Shown here: positions 17,825-25,769 of the stretch, in pieces
How positions within the stretch are numbered: the first letter of the stretch is position 1
Layout of the letters: the number at the start of each line of letters is the position of its first letter
NCBI RefSeq assembly: GCF_007992715.1
Contig: NZ_BKAU01000001.1
Location: 1 to 64,000, forward strand
Length of the DNA: 64,000 nucleotides
Origin: Chitinophaga cymbidii
GTDB lineage: Bacteria; Bacteroidota; Bacteroidia; Chitinophagales; Chitinophagaceae
Reading direction: 5' to 3'
Notes under the pieces: generated by a model
Told to the model about the DNA's origin: nothing
Seen by the model: the letters and a program-made list of their open reading frames with translations, nothing else
Databases searched by the model: none
Made by a program: the position numbers and the translations under genes

Positions 17825-19052
17825 GATACCCGAGGAAGCCGTAACCGCGGTTGACGTAAAGCTTTTGCGCGCCTTCCTCGTAGAGGCCGGCCCATTGCTT
17901 GTAGATATATTGGGCGGGGCTCCATTTGAAGAACGGTATTTCCACCCCAAACTGCATGCCGTGCGTGTGGCCGGCCAACATCAGGTCAATGTCCGGGTAA
18001 GTGCTGCGCACCTGTCCGTCCCAATGCGTCGGATCATGGGAAAGCAGTATTTTAAAAGGGATGCCGGTGGTGCCCGCATGCGCCGCCGCCAGGTCACCTT
18101 TCCGGGGGAAGCGGGGGTTCTGGCTCCAGTTCTCCACGCCTATCAGGGCGATCTTTTCACCGTTTCTTTCCAGCGTAACGTGCTCGTTCATCAGCAAACG
18201 CCAGCCCAGTTCACCGTGGATGGCCTTGAGGCGTTCGAGGTTCTGCACTTTGAGAACGCTGTGGCGGTTGGCATCGTAATCCGGCCAGTGATAGTAATCG
18301 CCGTAATCGTGGTTGCCGAGGGTGGAGTAAACGCCCATCGGCGCGCTGATCTTGTTGAATACATCGATGTAATCCTCCATTTCATTAGCGCGGTCATTTA
18401 CCAGGTCCCCGGTAAACACCACCAGGTCCGGCTTCTGCGCCTGGATCAGTTCAATGCCGCGCATCACGGCCTCTTTATTGGCGAAGCTGCCGGAGTGAAC
18501 GTCCGATATCTGCACCATTTTCAGTCCACGGAAAGCTTCAGGAAGGTTCGGATATTGGAGGCGCAGCTTGCGCACATGATAATTATACTTGTTGGAAAAT
18601 CCGTACAGCAGCGTCCCGAATAGCGTGCCTCCCACCAGCAGGCCGGATTTCATCAGGAACTGCGAGCGGCTGATCCCGTCCACCTCCTTATTGCCTTCCG
18701 CCACGGCCGCGGCCACCGCGGGAGCCGAACGGAACTTCTCCACCACCCACATCACGGCTCGCCGTCCGTCATCTATCAGCATAAACAGCACCACCACCGT
18801 CTTCGCCAGCCCCAACCCGATCGCAACAGCCCGGAAATAGCTGCGGAACATCGGGAAGGCGTCGCCGGGAATGAACTGGAAGAATAATATGGACAGGATG
18901 ACCGGGGCGGATACCAGCCAGTAAAGGCTGTATACCGGTATTTTCCAGCGCAGGGAAGTGTGCTGCATCAGTGAACGGATGGCGACAAATACATAAATAT
19001 CTATCAGAAGAAGCAGGATAGCAAAAAAGATGATGAAAGATGTAGATCTCAT
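17775..19052 (-). CDS. Membrane-anchored calcineurin-type metallophosphoesterase
   Basis: A 425-residue protein with four or so N-terminal membrane helices (to about residue 100, with a further hydrophobic stretch near 135-150) and a C-terminal phosphoesterase domain. Metal-binding motifs appear in order: ISDVHSG, VFTGDLVND, LGNHDYGDY, LLSHDP and LAGHTHGMQ, the dinuclear metal centre of this superfamily (YkuE-like). The substrate is unknown; YkuE-type proteins are proposed to act on envelope phosphoesters. The gene end is duplicated downstream (17696-17748). Confidence 0.88.
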   Translation of the reverse strand: MRSTSFIIFFAILLLLIDIYVFVAIRSLMQHTSLRWKIPVYSLYWLVSAPVILSILFFQFIPGDAFPMFRSYFRAVAIGLGLAKTVVVLFMLIDDGRRAVMWVVEKFRSAPAVAAAVAEGNKEVDGISRSQFLMKSGLLVGGTLFGTLLYGFSNKYNYHVRKLRLQYPNLPEAFRGLKMVQISDVHSGSFANKEAVMRGIELIQAQKPDLVVFTGDLVNDRANEMEDYIDVFNKISAPMGVYSTLGNHDYGDYYHWPDYDANRHSVLKVQNLERLKAIHGELGWRLLMNEHVTLERNGEKIALIGVENWSQNPRFPRKGDLAAAHAGTTGIPFKILLSHDPTHWDGQVRSTYPDIDLMLAGHTHGMQFGVEIPFFKWSPAQYIYKQWAGLYEEGAQKLYVNRGYGFLGYPGRVGIMPEITVIELA

Positions 19053-19090
19053 AAATTATTTGAACTCAACTGTTTTTAATCCGGAAACAG

Positions 19091-19098
19091 CAAATTTA
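19091..19098 (-). promoter_or_regulatory. -7 promoter box of the metallophosphoesterase gene
   Basis: The minus strand reads TAAATTTG, matching TAnnTTTG, 38 bases before the start codon. Confidence 0.4.
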
Positions 19099-19251
19099 CC
19101 ATAAAGCGGCGGCATGATTCCTGCTGTTTGATTTTGTAGACGATCATGTGACCAAAAAATTGCAATCCGGCGGAAAAAATCCTACTTTTCCCCACCGGGG
19201 CTGTGTGAATAAATAAATCAGGGGCGAGCCCCATTTGTTATTGATTCGTTG

Positions 19252-19259
19252 TATTTTTG
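19252..19259 (+). promoter_or_regulatory. -7 promoter box of the metal-dependent hydrolase gene
   Basis: TATTTTTG matches TAnnTTTG, 33 bases before the ATG at 19293. Confidence 0.4.
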
Positions 19260-19292
19260 TCCGATTAGGTCATTATAATAGATAATTACAAT

Positions 19293-19973
19293 ATGAAATT
19301 CACCTATTACGGCCATTCCAGCTTTGCGGTGGAGATAAAGGGCAAGAAAATCGTTTTTGACCCGTTTATAACACACAACGAGCTGGCCCGTGCGATAGAT
19401 GTAAATCGTATTGAGGCTGATTATATTTTTGTATCGCATGGTCATCAGGACCATGTGGGGGACCTGGTGGCGCTGGCGCAGCGTACCGGCGCCAAAGTGG
19501 TGGGAGCGTTCGAGCTGGTGGAATGGGTGGCGAAACAGGGCATTACCAATACCCATCCGATGAATACGGGGGGTAAATGGGCGTTCGACTTCGGCGCCGT
19601 GAAATGTGTGGTAGCGCATCATTCCAGCGGTCTGCCGGACGGCAGCTACGGCGGCAATCCCATGGGGTTCATATTCACCACGGAACAGGGGAACTTCTAC
19701 TACAGCGGTGATACCGCGCTGACGTTCGACATGGAGCTGATCCCCCGCTGGGCGAAGCTGGACTTTGCGGTGCTGCCGGTCGGGGATAACTTCACGATGG
19801 GCGTGGAAGATGCCATTATAGCAGCAGAATTTATTCAATGCAGCCGGATCGTGGGCGTACATTACGACACGTTCGGTTTCATCAAGATAGATAAACAAGA
19901 CGCTATCCGCCAGTTTGAGGCAGCCGGACTGAACCTGCTGCTCCCGGCCATCGGAGAAACGATCGAAGTTTGA
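19293..19973 (+). CDS. UPF0173-type metal-dependent hydrolase (beta-lactamase fold)
   Basis: A 226-residue cytosolic protein of the UPF0173/YtkL metallo-beta-lactamase family. Visible motifs: YYGHSSFAVE near the N-terminus, the metal-binding SHGHQDHVGD, VVAHHSSG, YYSGDTAL and VGVHYDTF. The length equals the family norm. The physiological substrate is not established. It precedes parA by 41 bp on the same strand and may be co-transcribed with the partition genes. Confidence 0.9.
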   Translation: MKFTYYGHSSFAVEIKGKKIVFDPFITHNELARAIDVNRIEADYIFVSHGHQDHVGDLVALAQRTGAKVVGAFELVEWVAKQGITNTHPMNTGGKWAFDFGAVKCVVAHHSSGLPDGSYGGNPMGFIFTTEQGNFYYSGDTALTFDMELIPRWAKLDFAVLPVGDNFTMGVEDAIIAAEFIQCSRIVGVHYDTFGFIKIDKQDAIRQFEAAGLNLLLPAIGETIEV

Positions 19974-20014
19974 TCCTGTTATCCTGTAAAACCTAAGAAT
20001 TCAAGACAGAACAA

Positions 20015-20836
20015 ATGGCAAGAATTATCGCAATCGCCAATCAAAAAGGGGGCGTGGGAAAAACCACCAGTGCTATCAACCTGGCCAGCAGCCTGGCAGT
20101 ACTGGAATACAAGACATTGCTCGTAGATGCGGACCCCCAGGCAAACAGCACCACCGGCCTCGGCTTTGACCTGCGCAATGTGCAGCAAAGCCTGTACGAC
20201 TGCATGGTGAACGATGTACAGGCCCGGGACGTGATCCTGGAATCCGATACACCGAACCTCAAGGTATTGCCCTCGCATATCGACCTCGTAGGCGCCGAAC
20301 TGGAACTCATCAACCACCCCAACCGGGAAAGGGTGATGAAACAGGTGATCGACTCCGTACAGGGAGATTATGATTTCGTGATCGTAGACTGCTCCCCCTC
20401 CCTCGGCCTGATCACCGTGAACGCCCTCGTGGCCTCCAACTCCGTGATCATCCCCGTGCAATGCGAATTCTTCGCGCTGGAAGGGCTCGGCAAACTGCTC
20501 AACACCATCAAGATCGTACAAAGCAGGCTGAATACGGAGCTGGAAATTGAAGGCATCCTCATGACCATGTACGACGGCCGCCTCCGCCTCAGCAACCAGG
20601 TGGTGGACGAAGTAAAACAACACTTCGAGGAAAGCGTGTTCAACACCATCATCCACCGCAATACCAAACTGGGCGAAGCCCCGAGCTTCGGCAAGTCCGT
20701 GATCATGTACGACGCCGCCAGCACCGGCGCCATCAACTACCTGAACCTGGCAAAGGAAATACTGCAAAAGCATAACTTTACCAAGATCAAAACAGAAGAT
20801 AAAATCCTAGCAATAAACGATGACCAATCCGAGTAA
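20015..20836 (+). CDS. parA: Chromosome partitioning ATPase ParA (Soj)
   Basis: A 273-residue ParA/Soj ATPase that binds DNA nonspecifically as an ATP dimer and is released by ParB, moving origins apart. The deviant Walker A KGGVGKTT is at 11-18, followed by LLVDADPQANSTTGLG and DFVIVDCSPSLG. The lack of an N-terminal HTH and the short length mark it as a chromosomal ParA. Overlaps parB by 17 bp. Confidence 0.95.
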   Translation: MARIIAIANQKGGVGKTTSAINLASSLAVLEYKTLLVDADPQANSTTGLGFDLRNVQQSLYDCMVNDVQARDVILESDTPNLKVLPSHIDLVGAELELINHPNRERVMKQVIDSVQGDYDFVIVDCSPSLGLITVNALVASNSVIIPVQCEFFALEGLGKLLNTIKIVQSRLNTELEIEGILMTMYDGRLRLSNQVVDEVKQHFEESVFNTIIHRNTKLGEAPSFGKSVIMYDAASTGAINYLNLAKEILQKHNFTKIKTEDKILAINDDQSE

Positions 20837-21737
20837 GAAAGAGGCACTGGGGAAAGGTATCCGGTCGCTGTTACAGAACATCGATACGGACCTGAAGCAG
20901 ACTACCAGCGCCTTAGGCGAACAGGTGGTGGCACAGGCTACCGGCATTGAACGTATTCCGCTGGACCTCATAGAGATCAATCCCAAGCAGCCGCGCCGGG
21001 ATTTTGATGAGCAGGCTTTACAGGAGCTGAGTCAATCCATCAAACTGCACGACATCATCCAGCCCGTTACTGTGGCGCGCCTCGGCAAAAAGTACCAGCT
21101 CATCGCCGGTGAACGCCGCTTCCGCGCCAGCAAAATGGCCGGGCTGAAAGATATTCCCGCATACGTAAGGCAGGCGAACGACCAGGAACTGCTGGAACTC
21201 GCCCTGCTCGAAAACCTTCAAAGGGAAAACCTCAACGCCATAGAAATCGGCCTCAGCTACAAACGCCTGATGGAAGAGATCAGCCTCACCCAGGAACAGG
21301 TAGCCGAGCGCATGGGCAAAGAACGCAGCACCGTCACCAACTACATCCGCCTGCTGAAACTGCCGCCGGACATACAGGTGGCCGTACGCAACGCCAAGCT
21401 CAGCATGGGCCACGCCCGCACCCTCATCGCCGTGGAGAACGTGGAAAAACAACTCTTCATCTTCGGCGAGATCATGAAAAACGGGCTTTCCGTACGCCAG
21501 ACAGAAGAGCTGGTGCGGAAAGTAAATCATATTGAAAAAGGCAACGTCAAAAAATCCGTCAAAAATACACTGCCGCCCGCCTATCAGAAGATACAGGACA
21601 ACCTGGCCTCGCACTTTTCCACCAAAGTGAGCCTGGACAGAAGCAAGAACGGCAAAGGCAGCATCAACATCGAGTTTTATTCTGACGAAGAACTGGACAG
21701 TATCCTGGAAAAATTATCATTATACGGTGAAAAATAA
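20820..21737 (+). CDS. parB: Chromosome partitioning protein ParB (Spo0J)
   Basis: A 305-residue ParB. The N-terminal CTPase/clamp domain has INPKQPRRDFDEQALQEL, the CTP-binding GERRFRAS and LLENLQRENLNAIE; the central HTH (LTQEQVAERMGKERSTVTNY) reads parS; the C-terminus dimerises. ParB loads at parS and spreads as a CTP clamp, organising the origin region with ParA. The overlap with parA and with the next gene shows an operon. I did not find a convincing parS palindrome in the window. Confidence 0.95.
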   Translation: MTNPSKKEALGKGIRSLLQNIDTDLKQTTSALGEQVVAQATGIERIPLDLIEINPKQPRRDFDEQALQELSQSIKLHDIIQPVTVARLGKKYQLIAGERRFRASKMAGLKDIPAYVRQANDQELLELALLENLQRENLNAIEIGLSYKRLMEEISLTQEQVAERMGKERSTVTNYIRLLKLPPDIQVAVRNAKLSMGHARTLIAVENVEKQLFIFGEIMKNGLSVRQTEELVRKVNHIEKGNVKKSVKNTLPPAYQKIQDNLASHFSTKVSLDRSKNGKGSINIEFYSDEELDSILEKLSLYGEK

Positions 21738-22407
21738 GACAGGGTACACGCTTTATACCCTGTTGTTCCTGCTCTTATTACCCGCCCTCACAAGCCATGC
21801 ACAGGATACAACAGGCAACAACCGGCTGATCGTGGATTCCCTGCAGCGCCGGACAGTTGCCGCCGCGCGCGATACCACGCCGCCCGTTGTTTCCGTTGAA
21901 GATTCCCTGCTGCTCAGCTATAAATCCATTCACAGCCCCCGCAAGGCGGCGTTCTACTCCGCCGTACTGCCCGGCCTCGGTCAGGCTTACAACCGCCAGT
22001 ACTGGAAGATCCCCCTCGTATATGCCGCACTGGGCATCAGTACCGGTTTTTTTATCGGGAATATGGACCTGTTCACCGAGTACCGCAATGCTTACCGCGT
22101 GCGGGTAGCCAATGCGAGCAACCCGGATTATGTGGACCAGTATCCGCAGTACAGCGACGCCAACCTGAAATACCTGCGGGACGCTTACCGGCAGTACGTG
22201 GACTATTCCGTGCTGGTATTCGTGGCCGCGTACGCGCTGAATATCGTGGACGCCACGGTGTTCGGGCATCTCCGGCAGTTTGACATGAGCGACGACCTCA
22301 GCATACGCATTTTTCCAAAAGTAATCGACAACCGCGCCATCGGCGTCGGCGTCAACATATCCCTCTCCCCCAGGAAGAAGATCAGGCAGGGATTGGCTTT
22401 CAGATAA
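21727..22407 (+). CDS. DUF5683 membrane protein
   Basis: A 226-residue protein with a signal peptide (LLFLLLLPALTSHAQ), a disordered linker (about 30-65) and the DUF5683 core: RKAAFYSAVLPGLGQAYNRQ, then two or three membrane helices (IPLVYAALGISTGFFIG, VLVFVAAYALNIVDATV). Start is a GTG inside the end of parB (11-bp overlap), implying translational coupling. The parA-parB-DUF5683-dapB order recurs in Bacteroidota as far as I recall. Function unknown; a tie between partition and envelope is only suggestive. Confidence 0.85.
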   Translation: MKNKTGYTLYTLLFLLLLPALTSHAQDTTGNNRLIVDSLQRRTVAAARDTTPPVVSVEDSLLLSYKSIHSPRKAAFYSAVLPGLGQAYNRQYWKIPLVYAALGISTGFFIGNMDLFTEYRNAYRVRVANASNPDYVDQYPQYSDANLKYLRDAYRQYVDYSVLVFVAAYALNIVDATVFGHLRQFDMSDDLSIRIFPKVIDNRAIGVGVNISLSPRKKIRQGLAFR

Positions 22408-22420
22408 ATCACAACGCATT

Positions 22421-23137
22421 ATGAAGATAGCATTAATCGGATACGGCAAAATGGGCAAGGCCATTGAAGCCATCGCCCAGGGCCGCGGACACGAGATCGT
22501 TCACCGCATAGACATCAACAGCAGCCACCTGCTGGAAAAAGAACACCTGTCACAGGCCGATGTGGCCATTGAATTCACCACGCCTGAAACCGCCTATCAT
22601 AACATCGAAAAATGCTTCGACGCCAATGTGCCCGTTGTTTGCGGCACCACCGGCTGGCTGGAAAAGCTGCCCGAAGTAAAGGCCCAATGCCTTGAAAAAC
22701 ACCAGGCTTTCCTGTACGCCAGCAATTTCAGCATCGGCGTGAACATCTTTTTTGAGCTGAACCGCAGGCTGGCCGAACTGATGGCCCCGCAAAAGGAATA
22801 CAGGGTGAGCATGGTGGAAGTGCACCACACCCAGAAGAAAGACGCCCCCAGCGGCACCGCCATCACCCTCGCCGAACAGATCCTCGAAAAAGTACCCGGA
22901 AAAACCGGCTGGGTGAATGAAGCCACCAACGACCCCGCCAGCCTGGGCATCGTTTCCAAAAGAGAAGATCCCGCCCCCGGCACCCATACCATCCACTACA
23001 GCTCCGCAATAGACGACATCACCATCACCCATACGGCCCACTCCCGCGAAGGGTTCGCCGCCGGCGCCGTCACCGCCGCGGAATGGCTGAAAGGCAAAAA
23101 AGGCATCTTCACCATGAAAGATGTGCTAAGCCTGTAG
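22421..23137 (+). CDS. dapB: 4-hydroxy-tetrahydrodipicolinate reductase
   Basis: Cytosolic enzyme of the lysine/diaminopimelate pathway that reduces 4-hydroxy-tetrahydrodipicolinate with NAD(P)H, feeding peptidoglycan and lysine synthesis. The 238 residues have the Rossmann GYGKMG (7-12), GTTGW (75-79), SNFSIGVNIF (101-110) and the catalytic HHTQKKDAPSGTA (135-147) with the His and Lys of the active site. It sits 13 bp after the DUF5683 gene, last of the parAB operon. Confidence 0.96.
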   Translation: MKIALIGYGKMGKAIEAIAQGRGHEIVHRIDINSSHLLEKEHLSQADVAIEFTTPETAYHNIEKCFDANVPVVCGTTGWLEKLPEVKAQCLEKHQAFLYASNFSIGVNIFFELNRRLAELMAPQKEYRVSMVEVHHTQKKDAPSGTAITLAEQILEKVPGKTGWVNEATNDPASLGIVSKREDPAPGTHTIHYSSAIDDITITHTAHSREGFAAGAVTAAEWLKGKKGIFTMKDVLSL

Positions 23138-23152
23138 ACCGGAGGATTTTGT

Positions 23153-23160
23153 TATATTTG
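23153..23160 (+). promoter_or_regulatory. -7 promoter box of the Rrf2 regulator gene
   Basis: TATATTTG matches TAnnTTTG, 39 bases before the ATG at 23200. Confidence 0.5.
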
Positions 23161-23199
23161 TGCCCAGGGAGTGCAATCACTATCGATCTCTAATTCAAT

Positions 23200-23619
23200 A
23201 TGCTGTCAAAAAAAACACAATATGCGTTTCACGCATTAGTATATCTGGCCGAAAATATTGACAAAGGACCTATACTGATATCAGAAATAGCGTCCGAAAA
23301 AAATATTTCCATCAAATTCCTCGAGAATATCCTCCTGGAATTGAAGAATGCCGGTATCCTGGGCAGCAAAAAAGGTAAAGGCGGCGGCTACTACCTGCTG
23401 CGGCCTCCAAAGGAGATCCAGCTGGCACGCATCATCCGCTTGCTCGACGGCGCCATCGCCCTCCTGCCCTGCGTTAGCCTCAACTACTACGAGCGCTGCG
23501 AAAACTGCAAGGACGAGGCCGTTTGCGGGCTGAACGAAGTAATGAGCAAAGTGCGGGACGCGACGCTTAAACTGCTGGAAAACAAAACGTTAAAAGATAT
23601 CCTCACCAAGGAACGATAA
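23200..23619 (+). CDS. Rrf2 family transcriptional regulator
   Basis: A 139-residue Rrf2 protein. The N-terminal winged helix begins MLSKKTQYAFHALVYLAE, with the recognition helix around EKNISIKFLENILLELKNAGIL and the wing GSKKGKGGGYYLLRPP. Four cysteines (C91, C100, C103, C109) sit where IscR/NsrR members bind an Fe-S cluster, although the spacing is not the canonical three-Cys pattern. Its place directly before cysHDN suggests a CymR-like sulfur regulator; this is inferred from context. A strong terminator follows at 23643-23671. Confidence 0.92.
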   Translation: MLSKKTQYAFHALVYLAENIDKGPILISEIASEKNISIKFLENILLELKNAGILGSKKGKGGGYYLLRPPKEIQLARIIRLLDGAIALLPCVSLNYYERCENCKDEAVCGLNEVMSKVRDATLKLLENKTLKDILTKER

Positions 23620-23642
23620 ATATTTACAATGGGTTATAAGCA

Positions 23643-23671
23643 GGGAAAGTCTATGTGGACTTTCCCTTTTT
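23643..23671 (+). terminator. Terminator after the Rrf2 gene
   Basis: gggaaagtc (23643-23651) pairs with gactttccc (23658-23666) and is followed by T5. Confidence 0.85.
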
Positions 23672-23717
23672 CATGCGCGGCAATTTTCATGCGCGGCACC
23701 CCCCAAAAAATACTCAC

Positions 23718-23728
23718 TTATAGGTATT
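23718..23728 (+). promoter_or_regulatory. Candidate operator TTATAGGTATT
   Basis: TTATAGGTATT overlaps the -33 element of the promoter at 23727-23758; a near copy, TTATAGGTTTT, lies at 24088-24098 just before the cysH -7 box. A pair of like sites at the two promoters between an Rrf2 gene and its likely targets suggests Rrf2 sites. The half-palindrome ATAGGTAT fits the inverted-repeat style of the family only loosely. Confidence 0.3.
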
Positions 23729-23758
23729 GTAAAACGCATCCCCTTCCGCTTACCTTTG
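23727..23758 (+). promoter_or_regulatory. Promoter with -33 TTG and -7 TACCTTTG
   Basis: TTG at 23727-23729, a 21-bp spacer and TACCTTTG at 23751-23758 match the Bacteroidota two-element promoter. Transcription would begin near 23765, with no ORF following for over 350 bases. Confidence 0.5.
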
Positions 23759-23764
23759 CTGTAT

Positions 23765-23925
23765 ACATTAGTACTTTAGTTACTGCTTATCAATTAGTTA
23801 AAAGAAGTTTCCCTATACCTGTTTTCTATCGTAACCAGAGAAGAAAAACGTTCTCAGAACCGACAAACAGCACGTTCCCCAGGAAAGTTGGCAAAGGCCC
23901 CGGGAAACCGGGGCTCTCTGTTTCC
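23765..23925 (+). ncRNA. Candidate small RNA or long cysH leader
   Basis: A promoter ends at 23758 and a stable hairpin with a GAAA loop lies at 23897-23914, followed by TCTCTGTTT. Between them, ctgttt (23819-23824) can pair with aaacag (23865-23870), enclosing gagaa (23838-23842) with ttctc (23851-23855). No reading frame of note. It may be an independent RNA of about 160 nt or the attenuator-like leader of cysHDN. I do not recognise a known riboswitch or the 6S fold. Confidence 0.35.
23897..23914 (+). terminator. GAAA-tetraloop hairpin
   Basis: GCCCCGG (23897-23903) pairs perfectly with CCGGGGC (23908-23914) around GAAA; the following T content is moderate. Confidence 0.5.
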
Positions 23926-24045
23926 CAATCTCCCCTTTTACCAACACATTCTGTTTCTCAATCCTCCTTTACCAACACATTCCGCTTCCCAAATCCTCCA
24001 AGTTGCCAGCGCATTCCCTTTCCTCAATCCCCCAATCCCCCCGGT
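23921..24045. repeat. Degenerate 33-bp pyrimidine-rich tandem repeat
   Basis: Units at 23921-23953, 23954-23985, 23986-24018 and a partial one from 24019 share tttcycaatcct followed by accaacacattc. Units 1 and 2 are the closest; units 3 and 4 are decayed. Confidence 0.6.
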
Positions 24046-24101
24046 CCGCTGTTTTTTTTAATCTTCTTCATAATTAGTCTATCTTTTTTATAGGTTTTAT
24101 G

Positions 24102-24109
24102 TATTTTTG
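24102..24109 (+). promoter_or_regulatory. -7 promoter box of the cysHDN operon
   Basis: TATTTTTG matches TAnnTTTG, 22 bases before the cysH start. An aggaggtag sequence at 24111-24119 may help ribosome binding. Confidence 0.5.
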
Positions 24110-24131
24110 CAGGAGGTAGTTAGGAAGCATT

Positions 24132-24821
24132 ATGAATGACTTAGCAGGGCTGGTAGCCCAACAGCAGGACATAGCTGCAGGAATACGCATATTAACGGAA
24201 AAATTCCCTGGCGCAGTGGCCTTTTCCACGTCATTTGGCCAGGAAGACCAGGTACTCGCAGATATCATCTGGCGCAATCATCTACCGGTGCGGGTATTCA
24301 CACTGGATACCGGCCGCCTTTTCCAGGAAACGTATGACCTGATGGACCTTACCAGGGCCCGCTACAAGCAGCCTTTCGAGATATATTTCCCCGAAACAGC
24401 CGCCGTGGAAGCGCTGGTAAAGGAAAAAGGAATGAACAGCTTCTATGATTCCGTGGAAAACCGGAAGGAATGCTGCCATGTCCGCAAAGTAGTGCCCCTC
24501 AACAGGGCGCTGCAAAACACTAAAGTATGGATCACCGGCCTTCGCGCGGAACAAAGTGAAAACCGGCACGACATGCCGGCGCTGGAATGGGACGAAGGCC
24601 GTCAGTTATATAAATACAATCCCCTCATACACTGGTCGTATGAACAAATGCTCGCCTATCTGCAGGATAACAACGTGCCCTACAACAAGCTGCACGACAA
24701 AGGTTTTATCAGCATAGGCTGCGCACCCTGTACACGCGCCATTGAACCTGGAGAACACCCCCGCGCCGGCCGCTGGTGGTGGGAAACATCCAAAAAAGAG
24801 TGTGGTTTACATAGTAGTTGA
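24132..24821 (+). CDS. cysH: Assimilatory adenylyl-sulfate (APS) reductase
   Basis: A 229-residue CysH-family enzyme reducing APS (or PAPS) to sulfite with thioredoxin electrons. The adenylyl-binding N-terminal part has FSTSFGQEDQV and FTLDTGRLFQ. Two cysteine pairs, C114-C115 (ECCHVRK) and C197/C200 (GCAPC), are the [4Fe-4S] ligands that mark APS-type reductases, and the redox Cys is in ECGLH (C224). No APS kinase gene is present here, consistent with APS as substrate. First gene of cysHDN. Confidence 0.95.
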   Translation: MNDLAGLVAQQQDIAAGIRILTEKFPGAVAFSTSFGQEDQVLADIIWRNHLPVRVFTLDTGRLFQETYDLMDLTRARYKQPFEIYFPETAAVEALVKEKGMNSFYDSVENRKECCHVRKVVPLNRALQNTKVWITGLRAEQSENRHDMPALEWDEGRQLYKYNPLIHWSYEQMLAYLQDNNVPYNKLHDKGFISIGCAPCTRAIEPGEHPRAGRWWWETSKKECGLHSS

Positions 24822-24840
24822 TCAAGTTTAACATCGTTAT

Positions 24841-25749
24841 ATGAGTAGTAGTATTCAATGGCAATTCCCCCGGGCGCTGGAAGATGAGGCAATTTACATC
24901 CTCCGTGAAACGGCTGCGCAATTTGAACGCCCTGCCATCCTCTTTTCGGGCGGCAAAGACTCTATTACCCTGGTACGCCTGGCACAAAAGGCGTTCTACC
25001 CGGGCAAGATCCCCTTTCCCCTGCTCCACGTGGATACCGGGCATAACTTCCCCGAAACCATCCAGTTCCGCGACTGGCTCGTGGAATCCCTCGGGCTCAA
25101 CCTCATCGTTCGCAACGTACAGGACTCCATAGACCAGGGAAAGGCGAAAGAAGAAACCGGCAAATACGCCAGCAGGAACGCCCTCCAGACCGTAACCCTC
25201 CTCGACGCCATCGAAGAACTCAAGTTCGACGCCTGCATCGGCGGCGCACGCCGCGATGAAGAAAAAGCCCGCGCCAAGGAAAGGATCTTCTCCGTACGCG
25301 ACGAATTCGGACAATGGAACGCCAAGATCCAGCGTCCCGAACTGTTCGACATGCTCAACGGTAAAATTAATATAGGCGAAAACGTTAGGGTGTTCCCGAT
25401 CTCCAACTGGACGGAGCTGGACGTATGGAACTACATCCGGGAAGAAGAATTGCAGATACCCTCCATCTACTTCTCCCACGAACGCGAGATCATCGAGCGG
25501 GACGGCATGTACTGGCCGTACTCCTCCTTCCTCAACACCTCCGAAGACGAAGTGCCCTTCCGCAGCAAAGTACGCTTCCGCACCGTAGGCGATATGACCT
25601 GTACCGCCGCCGTGCTCTCCGAAGCCGACAAGCTGGAAGACATCATCAGCGAGATCCTCGCCGCCAAGATCTCCGAAAGAGGCGCGCGCATAGACGACAA
25701 ACGCTCAGAAGCCGCCATGGAAAAACGCAAGCAGGCGGGATATTTTTAA
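24841..25749 (+). CDS. cysD: Sulfate adenylyltransferase subunit 2
   Basis: A 302-residue ATP-PPi-synthetase-fold subunit that forms APS from sulfate and ATP, driven by GTP hydrolysis of CysN. The PP-loop SGGKDS is at 36-41, followed by LLHVDTGHNFPETI and the family C-terminus ARIDDKRSEAAMEKRKQAGYF. It lies 19 bp after cysH and 20 bp before cysN. Confidence 0.97.
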   Translation: MSSSIQWQFPRALEDEAIYILRETAAQFERPAILFSGGKDSITLVRLAQKAFYPGKIPFPLLHVDTGHNFPETIQFRDWLVESLGLNLIVRNVQDSIDQGKAKEETGKYASRNALQTVTLLDAIEELKFDACIGGARRDEEKARAKERIFSVRDEFGQWNAKIQRPELFDMLNGKINIGENVRVFPISNWTELDVWNYIREEELQIPSIYFSHEREIIERDGMYWPYSSFLNTSEDEVPFRSKVRFRTVGDMTCTAAVLSEADKLEDIISEILAAKISERGARIDDKRSEAAMEKRKQAGYF

Positions 25750-25769
25750 ACTACGAACCGATCGATAAC

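Larger units (their letters stand above)
23672..24131. other. Gene-free region between Rrf2 gene and cysH
   Basis: It holds a 12-bp direct repeat tcatgcgcggca (23671-23682 and 23687-23698), a promoter (23727-23758), a hairpin (23897-23914), about 3.5 copies of a 33-bp C/T-rich repeat (from 23921) and the cysH -7 box (24102-24109). No convincing coding frame. Confidence 0.6.

Noticed and set aside
17661..18623. 320-codon plus-strand frame opposite the metallophosphoesterase
   Set aside because: All five metal motifs are on the minus strand; the plus frame has no recognisable domain.
20015..23137. parS site near parAB
   Set aside because: I looked for a TGTTCCACGTGGAACA-like palindrome by eye in and around the operon and found none convincing; a full motif scan was not possible.
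23629..24093. Open frame of 154 codons upstream of cysH
   Set aside because: It runs through a terminator, a promoter and a C/T-rich tandem repeat; its composition is repetitive Ser/Pro and it resembles no protein family.
25425..25769. N-terminal extension of cysN
   Set aside because: It lies inside cysD and is Arg-rich; the GTPase family starts at ATG 25770.
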